Assembly: GCA_014302835.1 (NCBI GenBank)
Contig: CP060294.1
Coordinates: 1,302,001-1,366,000, forward strand
DNA: 64,000 nt
Reading direction: 5' to 3'
From: Pedobacter sp. PAMC26386
GTDB lineage: Bacteria > Bacteroidota > Bacteroidia > Sphingobacteriales > Sphingobacteriaceae
Shown here: positions 18,927-27,400 of the stretch, in pieces
Layout: each line of letters starts with the position of its first letter
Position numbering within the stretch: position 1 is the first letter of the stretch
Made by a program: the position numbers and the translations under genes
The notes under the pieces: generated by a model
Database searches by the model: none
Told to the model about the DNA's origin: nothing
What the model saw: the letters and a program-made list of their open reading frames with translations, nothing else

Positions 18927-19724
18927 ATGAAATTAGTCAGTCTAAAGTTAATTTACGGTGCGCTTTTAGTACTCGGTTTAAATTTTGAAACAAGTGCATA
19001 TCCTTCCAAAATCAATGCTACCTATGTTTTAGTTCATGGTGCGTTTCACGGAGGTTGGTGTTGGAAAGAGGTCGCGAAGGAATTGCGTAGCCATGCGGAT
19101 TTGGTATATACACCTACACTTAGCGGATTAGGTGAGCACAAGAATACCTTGGATACCAGCATCAACCTAAATACTCACATAAACGATATTGTAAATCTTA
19201 TCCTAATGGAAGATCTCCACGACGTAATTTTGGTGGGACATAGCTACGCAGGTGCAGTAATTGCTGGAGTAGCAGACAGAATCCCGGAACGGCTATCCCA
19301 GCTTGTTTTTCTGGATGCACTTATCGTGGCTAATGGACAAAGTGTAAATGATCTAAATCCGGGTGATGTTGTAGAGGAATTTAAAAAAGCTGCTTTCCAA
19401 AATGATAAGGGCTTGAGCATACCAGTGCTAAAAAGTGAGTTCTTCGGTGTTAAAGATCCTAAAGTCTCTGCATGGGCAAATGAAAGACTTACAAGCCAGC
19501 CATACCGCTCATTTTCTCAACCATTGTACCTTAAGCATCCATTTGGGAATCATATTCAGACCACCTACATCTGTTGTACAGGTCCTGAACTACGGGCCAT
19601 ACAAAGGTCTGCTGATATTGCGAAAAATAAGAAAGACTGGAAATTCATAGCAATCAAAACAGGGCATGATGCGATGCTCATTGAGCCAGCGAAACTATCG
19701 AAAATCCTGGAAAGCCTGAACTAA
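18927..19724 (+). CDS. Exported alpha/beta hydrolase
   Basis: A 265-residue protein with an N-terminal hydrophobic signal (about residues 1-24, ETSAYP). HGAFHGGWCW (37-46) is the oxyanion strand loop, GHSYAG centres on nucleophile S106, and the catalytic His is H247 in KTGHDAMLIEP. This pattern, with the short cap, fits esterase-like alpha/beta hydrolases related to hydroxynitrile lyases and plant MES proteins. The acid residue is not obvious by eye but Asp in LVFLDALI is near the normal place. It is controlled by the divergent HxlR gene, which suggests a role against an electrophile or a toxic ester. Substrate unknown. Confidence 0.85.
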   Translation: MKLVSLKLIYGALLVLGLNFETSAYPSKINATYVLVHGAFHGGWCWKEVAKELRSHADLVYTPTLSGLGEHKNTLDTSINLNTHINDIVNLILMEDLHDVILVGHSYAGAVIAGVADRIPERLSQLVFLDALIVANGQSVNDLNPGDVVEEFKKAAFQNDKGLSIPVLKSEFFGVKDPKVSAWANERLTSQPYRSFSQPLYLKHPFGNHIQTTYICCTGPELRAIQRSADIAKNKKDWKFIAIKTGHDAMLIEPAKLSKILESLN

Positions 19725-19745
19725 CTGGCTTGAAAATTTTTGTTA

Positions 19746-19781
19746 AGATATATTGCATTAGGTAAAGCAATATATCTTTTT
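19746..19781 (+). terminator. Intrinsic terminator of the hydrolase gene
   Basis: A perfect 11-bp stem (19746-19756 / 19767-19777) with a 10-base loop and a T-run to 19781 lies 22 bases after the stop codon. Confidence 0.88.
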
Positions 19782-19891
19782 CAGTGAAGAGAGGTCACTT
19801 CAGACCGATTATTTATCAAGATAAAGAACTCGGCTTTATTACCGGGAAAAAGGCTAATTCAGAAATCAACTGGTCAAAACCATATTTCAGG

Positions 19892-20024
19892 TGGTCGTTG
19901 ATATTTGGCTGTTTGTCGATAGTAACCATCTGGTTGGTCTAATGGTTTGAAAACGGGTGCAACATTTTTGTGTTGTCGGTATCTTATGTACAAAAGAATT
20001 TAAAAAACTTAAAAACATAAAGAT
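19892..20024 (+). promoter_or_regulatory. Duplicated upstream module, copy 2
   Basis: The same 133-base module as at 10933-11065, differing at four positions clustered at 19972-19977. The palindrome AACCATCTGGTT is at 19924-19935 and the CATTTTTG box at 19963-19970. Identity runs on through the signal peptide codons with a single change, then falls sharply in the mature domain. Confidence 0.6.
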
Positions 20025-20669
20025 ATGAAAACTGCTATCAAAACATTATTCGCAACCGCTTTAACCGCTATCGTTTTAACTTCATCTGCATTTACAACAT
20101 TTGCAAAAGACGGGGGCAAAGGTTCATCTACAGTTAATACTGCTTATGAGCTGAAGATGATCAAAGTAAAAGGAAATGTTAAAGTGTACTTAAGTCTGGG
20201 CGCTAAAGAAGATATTCGGGTAGAAACTAATCAGTCAGAAGTAAAAGTTTCTTTAAAAAGAACAGGAGAGAGATTGCTGATTAGCTCTACTGAGAATAAT
20301 CAGGTGACTGTATACTTAACGGTAAAAAACCTGTCAAGAATTGATGCTGCTGACAATGCAGTTGTAAAAACCAGCAGTCACTTTAACCTGGCAACACTTC
20401 AGATTTTTTTACAGGACGATGCACAAGCAAATGTAGATGTAACTGCTCAGGATATATATAGTGTGATCAAAGATGGATCTTCTTTAAAATTAAGCGGATC
20501 AACTGATCGATTGACCTCTATCAAAGCTGTTGCCTCAAAACTGAACACAAACAACTTTAGAATAGCTTCAATCATTTCTTCTACACCAGTATTTGCTACA
20601 ATAGACCTTGATGCTCAATTTACTGAAAGTCTTAACCTGGCAAGCCTTACTCACAGAGCCTCTAAATAG
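20025..20669 (+). CDS. Exported GIN-domain (DUF2807) protein, paralogue 2
   Basis: A 214-residue paralogue of the protein at 11066, the same length without gaps. The first 28 residues (signal peptide) are identical, while the mature part differs at many positions (for example NQSEVKVSLKR against NQPEARVSLKR, and NFRIASIISS against KLIANSTISS). The strand pattern and DAADNAVV, LQIFLQDDAQ and SGSTDRL segments are kept. It has its own promoter module and terminator. The pair may be an adhesin or envelope family under common control with diverging surface faces. Function unknown. Confidence 0.8.
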   Translation: MKTAIKTLFATALTAIVLTSSAFTTFAKDGGKGSSTVNTAYELKMIKVKGNVKVYLSLGAKEDIRVETNQSEVKVSLKRTGERLLISSTENNQVTVYLTVKNLSRIDAADNAVVKTSSHFNLATLQIFLQDDAQANVDVTAQDIYSVIKDGSSLKLSGSTDRLTSIKAVASKLNTNNFRIASIISSTPVFATIDLDAQFTESLNLASLTHRASK

Positions 20670-20686
20670 GCCATCATTATAGCGTG

Positions 20687-20722
20687 AAGCCCGTCAGTTT
20701 GTACAGATTGACGGGCTTTTTA
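20687..20722 (+). terminator. Intrinsic terminator of GIN gene 2
   Basis: Stem AAGCCCGTCA (20687-20696) / TGACGGGCTT (20709-20718) with a T-run to 20721. It is homologous to the terminator after copy 1 and keeps pairing by compensating changes. Confidence 0.9.
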
Positions 20723-20732
20723 TTGTATTCGA

Positions 20733-20810
20733 TTATCTGGAGGCTATTAAAGCTTTACTGAGTTCCATTGCCTTTTGCATATCTGGAATTCCGTAGCCGA
20801 TAATTTATTT
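20733..20810 (-). pseudogene. Relic of an S8 (subtilisin-like) peptidase C-terminus
   Basis: On the minus strand the frame reads IIGYGIPDMQKAMELS and ends with a stop at 20733-20735. The GYGIPD phrase is the usual end of Bacteroidota S8 peptidases. A stop (20805-20807) lies directly upstream and no catalytic part remains. The rest of the 383-base gap up to 21105 holds no recognisable feature. Confidence 0.4.
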
Positions 20811-21105
20811 TGCTGGTGGTAACGACGATCTGGGAGGCTTAGAAGTTGGGGAACGGCGGCATTAGGTTATCAATTAATCCTGAACAAACGTAATAAATTT
20901 GAATTTGTATTCAATACTAATCTTATCTATATATAGTGTGTTATTGGTACAGGTATCACTCCAATTGCAGGTTTAAATATGCATATGCTTTTAATTTCAG
21001 CAGACGTTAAAAAAACCGGAATTTTTCCCAGATATGGAGAGTACAAAACCAATTGTGAGGGTACAATAGGTAGCCGTTGGTTGTATTAATGACTGTTTTA
21101 TGCAG

Positions 21106-22302
21106 TTATTCGGAAAAACCTTTTCTTATCGCGTCCATGTAAGTTTCGTTATTGGATTTTTTGAAGATAATATCCCGACACTGGTTGAATAGAACGAATT
21201 CTTTCAAAGCCTGGGTAAACTTTTCGATAGTGATCCGGTCCAGTTCAATTGGTTCAAAATTCAGGTTATGGACGATCAGCACTTTTTGTTTGCGGTCAGC
21301 TTTCGTATCCATCCGTCCAATAAAAATGTCGCCAAAAAGTACCGGCAGCGAGAAATAACCGAACTTGCGCTTAGCGGCGGGTACAAAACATTCTATCTGG
21401 TAATTGAAATCAAAGAAGTCCTTTAAGCGGTGACGGAAGACATTGAGGATATCAAAGGGTGAAAGGATGAAGACTTCATTAGATAATTCAATGTCCATAT
21501 CTTGATCAGATAGCATATACAGCGGCGCACTTTTCAGTGTATCAACCATAACGATCTGTACTTCACCGTCTGCAACCATTTTCTCCAGTTCCATTTTTAC
21601 CAAATTTCCCTTCACACGCCTTGCCCGCCATGTTAACTCTTTAACATAGGCTATTCCCAATGCACTCAGCGTACGACGGATAATATACCTGGCAAATTCT
21701 TTCTTTGTTGGCATATTTACGTTCATTTCCAGCGATACTAAGTTGAACGGTAGGGTGTATATTTTCTGGAAGGCTTTGGTGCGGCTGATCATCAACTGAC
21801 CTTCCAAGTACAGTCTCTCGAGTGCCACTTTGGCCGGTCGCCAGTCCCACCAGCCAGTACTTACCTCTAGCCTGTCATCCTCGAAATCGCTCACCATCAA
21901 TGGCCCTTCACGCTCCACCCGGTCAAGCACTACTTTCATCATTCGGGTTTCTGCCGGAGTAATAGATTTTCGATTATTTGCAAATGCTTCTTTAACAGGC
22001 AACGAATAGCGGAAGTCGCAGCTAGGGAGATAGCCTGCATCTGAAGTGAAGTATTCAAAGATACGGCCATCCTCGCAAAGCTCAGCCAACCATTCCGTTT
22101 GATAGTCTGGTATGCGAGCGGCCATTACGTGGTGATGTGCACGCTCCACCACATAATTCGTATCCAGCTGTATAAAACTCAAATGGTCGATTACTCGATA
22201 AACGGCTTCGACCCCCACCCCGAATTGTGCCTTCCGGGCAAGGCCAGCGGCGTTAATAATAATTTTACGAGCTTGCGATTTGGTAAGGAAAATAGTTTCC
22301 AT
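21106..22302 (-). CDS. AlkZ/YcaQ-like DNA glycosylase (winged-helix, HTH_42)
   Basis: A 398-residue protein of the HTH_42/AlkZ family. The N-terminal FIQLDTNYVVERAHHHVMAAR contains the Q-phi-D catalytic motif (Q45-L46-D47) of these glycosylases, which remove bulky alkylated bases and unhook interstrand crosslinks. YFTSDAGYLPSCDFRY and WDWRPAKVALERLYLEG follow in the family order, and the C-terminal FSLPVLFGDIFIGRMDTKADRK is the typical beta-barrel region. Length is normal. The gene stands alone, next to decayed mobile DNA. The family is secure; whether it is of the YcaQ or the antibiotic self-resistance AlkZ kind is open, and no biosynthetic genes are near, which favours YcaQ-like housekeeping repair. 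Confidence 0.88.
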   Translation of the reverse strand: METIFLTKSQARKIIINAAGLARKAQFGVGVEAVYRVIDHLSFIQLDTNYVVERAHHHVMAARIPDYQTEWLAELCEDGRIFEYFTSDAGYLPSCDFRYSLPVKEAFANNRKSITPAETRMMKVVLDRVEREGPLMVSDFEDDRLEVSTGWWDWRPAKVALERLYLEGQLMISRTKAFQKIYTLPFNLVSLEMNVNMPTKKEFARYIIRRTLSALGIAYVKELTWRARRVKGNLVKMELEKMVADGEVQIVMVDTLKSAPLYMLSDQDMDIELSNEVFILSPFDILNVFRHRLKDFFDFNYQIECFVPAAKRKFGYFSLPVLFGDIFIGRMDTKADRKQKVLIVHNLNFEPIELDRITIEKFTQALKEFVLFNQCRDIIFKKSNNETYMDAIRKGFSE

Positions 22303-22344
22303 TACGCTAAAATAACATAAAGATTTATCTCATCAAACCAGAGT

Positions 22345-22393
22345 GAGGCCGTTAGCGTCTTTCGCTGATTAACTCTGAATAAATCCAGTAGAC
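22345..22393 (-). pseudogene. Second, heavily deleted copy of an integrase 5' end
   Basis: Bases 22345-22370 match 28199-28224 (22 of 26), the part coding KKDANGL in the integrase relic, and 22377-22393 match 28303-28319 just upstream of it. The stretch in between is deleted here. On the minus strand SAKDANGL is readable for only about eight codons. It marks a second integrase scar about 6 kb from the first. Confidence 0.45.
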
Positions 22394-22471
22394 TACTATT
22401 CCGGGAATGGGGTACTGTCTTATGCGCAATTTCCTGCGGACGAATTAACGGCGGCCAATTTAATCGAATGA
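22391..22471 (+). pseudogene. Short open piece, possibly a metalloprotease relic
   Basis: The plus-strand frame reads DYYSGNGVLSYAQFPADE and ends with a stop at 22469-22471. SYAQFP recalls pappalysin-type (M43) metalloproteases of Bacteroidota, but the piece is too short to be sure. There is no start codon in a sensible place. Confidence 0.2.
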
Positions 22472-22545
22472 AATGCAGCTACTTTTGCGATAAGAATTTA
22501 TTTAATTAAATGAGATATAAAAAGACCATTTAAACATTATTATTT

Positions 22546-22563
22546 CTTACGGTTAACCGTAAG
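22546..22563. repeat. Perfect 18-bp palindrome
   Basis: CTTACGGTTAACCGTAAG is a perfect palindrome in the non-coding region before the DinB gene. It may be an operator or part of the decayed element; nothing nearby decides. Confidence 0.45.
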
Positions 22564-22717
22564 CCTACTTAACAAAGTTTATTAATTATCAGATCCTTAT
22601 CCATTTTGGACTTGCGCTTTTTAAAAGCTATGCTATATTTGTTCTAAATGCAATAAGTAGTGTAAAGTAATATATCATTCCGATAATAATTATAGATCTA
22701 GAGGCTCCTTGCTGTGA

Positions 22718-22775
22718 TTGACCTCCCCCCGAAAATCTCTACTTTACAAAAGTCCGGTTTTTTGGGGGAGGTCAA
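22718..22775. repeat. 58-bp hairpin, possible MITE or IS-end scar
   Basis: Perfect 12-bp arms (22718-22729 and 22764-22775; TTGACCTCCCCC and its complement) are extended by a mismatch, a G-T pair and four A-T pairs. Both ends start with TGACC and the inside is short and non-coding, so it resembles two insertion-sequence ends joined, or a tiny non-autonomous element. No clear target duplication is seen. Confidence 0.45.
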
Positions 22776-22859
22776 GATAAAGTTTGAACTTTAATATGAA
22801 TAAGTTACTTTAGAGGACATTACGGCTTCTTCGATTGCTAAGGGTTTAAACCAATTTAA

Positions 22860-23345
22860 ATGATTAATGAACGTTTCGAATGTGAAATTTTAAGAGCTAG
22901 CAGGAGTAGGCTATTGCAATTGATGGAAACAATTAATTACGAAATATTATTTAAAATTCCAGAGGGTTTTAACAATAATATAATTTGGCAAATTGGTCAT
23001 TGTATCACTTCTCAACAGAGGCATATGTATATGCGTAGCGGATTACCAATGTATATATCTAAAGAATTCATGGAGTCCTTCAAAATTGGATCGTCTCCAG
23101 ATTCTTGGAAAATTACTCCAGATGTTAATGAGGTGAAACATTTATTGATTGATACAGTTGACCACCTTGAATCAGATCTGGAATGCGGATTATTTGTCAA
23201 CTATGAGCCCTTTGAATTACCCATCGGATTTCAAGTGAAAAATCATGTCCAAGCATTACAAGCCGCCAACTATCACGAAGCGGAGCATAGTGGGAAGATT
23301 TTTACGTATTTGAAGCTGCTATCAAAGAATCCAGTACATAAATGA
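22860..23345 (+). CDS. DinB-family protein
   Basis: A 161-residue four-helix protein of the DinB/YfiT type. The three metal-binding histidines of the family are visible: H47 in WQIGHCITS, and H139 and H143 in NYHEAEHSG. These proteins bind a metal and some are thiol-dependent transferases (for bacillithiol or mycothiol); most are uncharacterised. Length and helix pattern are normal. It lies inside a region of decayed DNA but is itself intact. No partner gene is adjacent, so function stays open. Confidence 0.85.
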   Translation: MINERFECEILRASRSRLLQLMETINYEILFKIPEGFNNNIIWQIGHCITSQQRHMYMRSGLPMYISKEFMESFKIGSSPDSWKITPDVNEVKHLLIDTVDHLESDLECGLFVNYEPFELPIGFQVKNHVQALQAANYHEAEHSGKIFTYLKLLSKNPVHK

Positions 23346-23605
23346 AGATGCACATTCAAAAATCAGGCAAGCAACTGCCATGATTACAAATCACACAGCC
23401 TTATCAAACTTAGATGGATAATAATAGAAGTATTCCGTCCTTTTAAGATGGTTTTATTAATTCCTAATTAGCAGTTTTGTGGCAAAAAGAGAAATCTTCG
23501 TTTGAGACAATTCCTAGCTTGTGCCTGATCCTCGTATGCTCCATTATCCCATCGTTTTTTGATTTTCTACTTATATCTTTTCAGGCCTAGTGTGCGTTAG
23601 TCTTA

Positions 23606-23752
23606 TTATCCTAGAATTTTTTTGATCATGCTAAGAACACCTGTTTTGCTTTTTGTTGGATAGATATTTGATTCCTCAAACGGATCAAACCCAGGTTCAA
23701 GTCCTTCCTCCATAATTTGACCACTTTCGTACCTCTTGCCGTAGATATCAAT
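23606..23752 (-). pseudogene. Orphan C-terminal fragment of an unknown protein
   Basis: On the minus strand 48 codons are open and end in a stop at 23606-23608. The product has a convincing protein-like end, with YGKRYESGQIMEEG, FDPFEE and YPTKSKTG, then a Lys-rich tail. A stop lies directly upstream (about 23756), exactly where the SusC relic of the other strand begins. I do not recognise the family. It looks like the tail of a gene cut by a rearrangement. Confidence 0.35.
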
Positions 23753-23754
23753 TA

Positions 23755-23889
23755 TCTATTAGTGCAGTTGGTTTTGCCACCCAATTTAAGACCGTTAGAA
23801 TCAGCAATAAAGCTGCTGTAAATTTAGTAGTCCAACTTCAGGATGCCAACAAGCAACTGAATGAAGTAATGGGAAATAGCCTTGTATAA
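23755..23889 (+). pseudogene. Relic of a SusC-type receptor N-terminal domain
   Basis: The plus frame reads SISAVGFATQ, then SNKAAVNLVVQLQDANKQ and LNEV before a stop at 23887-23889. This is the end of the carboxypeptidase-regulatory-like domain and the start of the linker found just before the plug of SusC proteins (compare ISYVGYVTQE...LNEVVVV in the intact gene at 4746). The signal peptide, plug and barrel are missing. Confidence 0.55.
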
Positions 23890-24192
23890 TTACTAATAAT
23901 CAAGAATAATGAATAGTAAGTGAGTTATTTTTAATAAGTTATATGTATTTCTTTTGTCTGAATTCTTGGATAGTTGCTATGGTTTTTCACACATTTGTTC
24001 CTCAAGCGCAAAATTCTACCTTCAAAAATACAGGGTAAAACATTGCGCTTAACGGCATCTCATTATCCTTAATTCCGCTTAATTCTCGTTGATTGCCCTA
24101 AAAAAGGCTAAAAATGGGGAGATTTACTACTGATGATTTAAGCAATAAAAAAGTGCCAGCAAGGATAATGAAAAGGAACAAAAAACAAGGCA

Positions 24193-24440
24193 ATGAGTTC
24201 AAACATCAACATCTAAAAAATCTGTGAACACTGTGAAAAACCGTTTCGGGCAAAAACTACGGTAACGAGGTTCTGTGGCACGATATGTAATGGCAGACAC
24301 GCCAAACAAAAGATCCGTGATTTAAACATCCGGTCTTAATGGAATTCTTAACCATTAAACAAGCGGCCAAGCTTCTAGGACCTAGATGGTCAATTTCACT
24401 GGAATCTCCATTCAGAGATCCAAATTCAAGCAGAAGCTAA
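24193..24440 (+). pseudogene. Broken excisionase-like helix-turn-helix gene
   Basis: The ATG at 24193 opens MSSNINI, which stops at once (TAA 24214-24216). The same frame goes on as KICEHCEKPFRAKTTVTRFC, a Cys4 zinc-ribbon, until a stop at 24337. A second frame from 24339 reads MEFLTIKQAAKLLG, the start of the HTH_17 excisionase domain, and ends at 24440. In mobile elements of Bacteroidota these two parts form one protein encoded near a tyrosine integrase. A nonsense codon, a deletion between the parts and a missing recognition helix make it a clear pseudogene. Confidence 0.65.
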
Positions 24441-24441
24441 T

Positions 24442-27400
24442 TTAATTAAAACTATATCTAACTCCAACCTGAATCTGATATCTTGAAGCAATAGCAGTGT
24501 TGTTTTTAAATGTAGATGTAGTTAAATCCTGGCTTACCGTGTATGTTGGTGTTAATTGAGTTGAGTTTACCATGCCTCTGAATTGCATGAAGTTTGTTAT
24601 AGAAGGAATTTGAGTTAATCCCCAATTCTTATTTAGCATATTACCGAAATTTATAATGTCCACGGAAACCTCGAATCTATTATTGGCCTTTTCACCAAAA
24701 ACAGTTTTAATTTGTTGTGAAATCCTAAGATCGAAGCGATTTACCCATGGATACTCCGCTCCATTTCTTTCAGTCATCTGGCCTCTGTGTTTACGAAGGT
24801 ATTTATCCTGATTAATATAAGCATCTAATCTTGCCCACTGCTGGTCAGCAGTTTCAGCTTTGAACCTCCCTGGTATGGCAACAATGTCTTTTAGAACTAC
24901 ATCATTACGGTCTTTTGGAACATACATCAAATCATTACTGGTTGAATTGTCATTATTTAAATTTCCAGAGGTTATATAAGAGAAACGGGTATAGCCGCGC
25001 TCAGTGCCATATGGGGCTCCTTCATAGATTACGCCAATAGACGTAGGGAGTTTCGATATAACGAAAAGATTAAGATTTATGGATGCAATTATTCTGTTCT
25101 TAACCAGGAAACTGCTATACGCAAGCAATGGCTTATTTGGATCACCAGAAACCGGATTTCCATTAAATGCAATAGCCGCCTGCTGCCCAGGGTTTGAGGT
25201 GATGTCGCGGGCATCACTTCTTGTATATGCAGCCATTATAGCAAATAAATTGCCAAATTTCTTTTGCAACTGTGCAGTTACACTCCATGAATAACCTTTA
25301 TTTGTATTGTCCAGTACAATTGCATTGGTAATAGTTGGGTTAATTCTATTGGAGTTATTACCGGGGAAGAAAGGGCGGTTATCGCCTGTTCCAGTAAGAT
25401 GAGCAGTAGGAGTAACTAAATTGGCATCCCTATGAAAAACTTCATTGATTGATTTTGTATATAATCCATCAATAGTGGCAATGATATCGCCTGGTAGTTT
25501 ATAGTCAATGGCAAGACTTGATTTCCATACTTGTAATGCTTTAAAATTATTGGCTACCTGATTAATTGCGAAATTGGGAGGGGAGGTTTTATTTGCGGGG
25601 ATATAGGCGGCCGGATCGGGGCTGAAAGGGCGGTTCTTCGGATTGTTGGAGAACTCATTTCCCACAGTTAATCCTGTATTTCCAGCCTGATTTGTTAACC
25701 ACATTGCGGGAACTGCACCAGTAAATATCCCAGAACCTCCACGAACCTGGATTTTACCTTCTCCATTAATGTCCCAGTTAAATCCAATACGAGGTGAAAA
25801 GAGAAACTGGGTTTTGGGCAGTCTGCTGACATCCAGTTTTTCATTATTACGGAAAGTCATAGCCGTTACCAGAGGATTCGATGCTATTGTAGAAGTATAA
25901 ATAGGTATATCTAATCGCAGACCGTAAGTAAATTTAAAATTTGGTTTGATATACCATTCATCCTGTGAATAAATTGCTACAGGAGCCTGACTAAATACAG
26001 CGGCGGCGGGGATAGAGCTGTTTTTATCCGTTGAGTAATTTAATTGATAGAAAAGTGGGTTAATTGTCTTATCACCATTTGCCGCTAAAATAAAATCGGA
26101 CATATTTTTGTACCTGAATTGTCCGTACAAGAATTGTGTTAATGAATTCTGAAATTTTTGATAGCCAACTGAACCACCAATAGTTATGGTATGGTTGCCA
26201 GTGAAAATATTAAAGTTGTTATTTAGTGTATATATATCTTGATTTAAAACATTGCTGGCACTATACGGCTCTGTGCCTGCCGAAATATAATTTGCCCCAG
26301 CTCCATCTTCAATGTCTACAATAGGGAATGGGGCTCCTTTGGCTTTACGAAAATCCCTGAGTCCGGTATAAATCAACTGTAGGTTATTTGAAGATCTATC
26401 GCTAAAACGTGTACTCAGCTCCATTGTAACAGAGTTAATATTACTAAATTGAATCCCTTTTGAATTATCGAATACTAATGAGGTTAATGATGGCCCGCGG
26501 CCTGCGTTTGAACTAGTCTCGGTTGCTGCTACCTCTTTGTTGGACTTAAGATAGTTATACCTGATGGTTAATCTATTTGCGTCATTTATATTCCAATCTA
26601 AACGCGCAGTAATGTTATTTGCATTTTGCAAATTATTATAATTTGAATATACACCAGGGTCATATCCAAAATTGTTTATTAATGTGTGTTTTACCAGATC
26701 CAGATCTTTAGACAGTACTCTGGAAACATTAACCGGATCAATGGCTTTATTAGCTATGTTATTTGGATTAGCCAGAATGTTGGTGCCAGGTGAAGTGCGG
26801 CGTGAAATCTCTGCATTTACAAAAAAGAATAGCTTGTTTTTAATGATAGGACCACCTAACCTGAAACCAAATTGTTTACTTAGAAACGCTTGACTTGATT
26901 TATTCAGTTCAGTATTCCCAACATGATAGCCTTGTAAATTCTGGTCTTTATAGTAGGTGTAAATTGACCCCGAAAAGTCATTTGTTCCTGATTTTGTAAT
27001 TGCATTTACACCAGCTCCTGTAAAGCCACTTTGTTGTACATCAAAGGGAGCTATGTTAACTTGTAATTCTTCTAATGCATCTAAAGAGAATGGTTGAGCT
27101 CCCGTTGTTCCGCCTGGTAATGAGGATGAACCGTATACATTATTCATTTGAGCCCCGTCTAGTGTGAGTGAGTTAAATAAGCTATTCCTGCCAGCAAATG
27201 AAAAGCCATCGCCAGCAGAACTTGCCAGTGGATTTAGTTTTGTCAGGTCGGTTATGCTTCTTGAAATAGCGGGAAGATGTTCTATTTGTTCTTGCGAAAC
27301 GTTTGTCGCCGGACCAGTCCTTGAACTATTGATTATTTTACTTTTATTGGCTGTAATCACAACATCACTCAGTTGTTTTGCCCCATCTGATAGCTCTGTA

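Larger units (their letters stand above)
23346..24192. other. Decayed non-coding zone
   Basis: Apart from the two relics listed here (minus 23606-23752 and plus 23755-23889) this stretch has frequent stops in all frames. The start of the next relic is at 24193. I see no RNA gene or array. The composition and broken pieces suggest the remains of a mobile element. Confidence 0.5.

Noticed and set aside
23690..23711. tRNA T-arm-like sequence GGTTCAAGTCC
   Set aside because: The flanking bases do not form a T stem (two of five pairs fail) and no acceptor or anticodon arm is present; it lies within the coding frame of a minus-strand relic.
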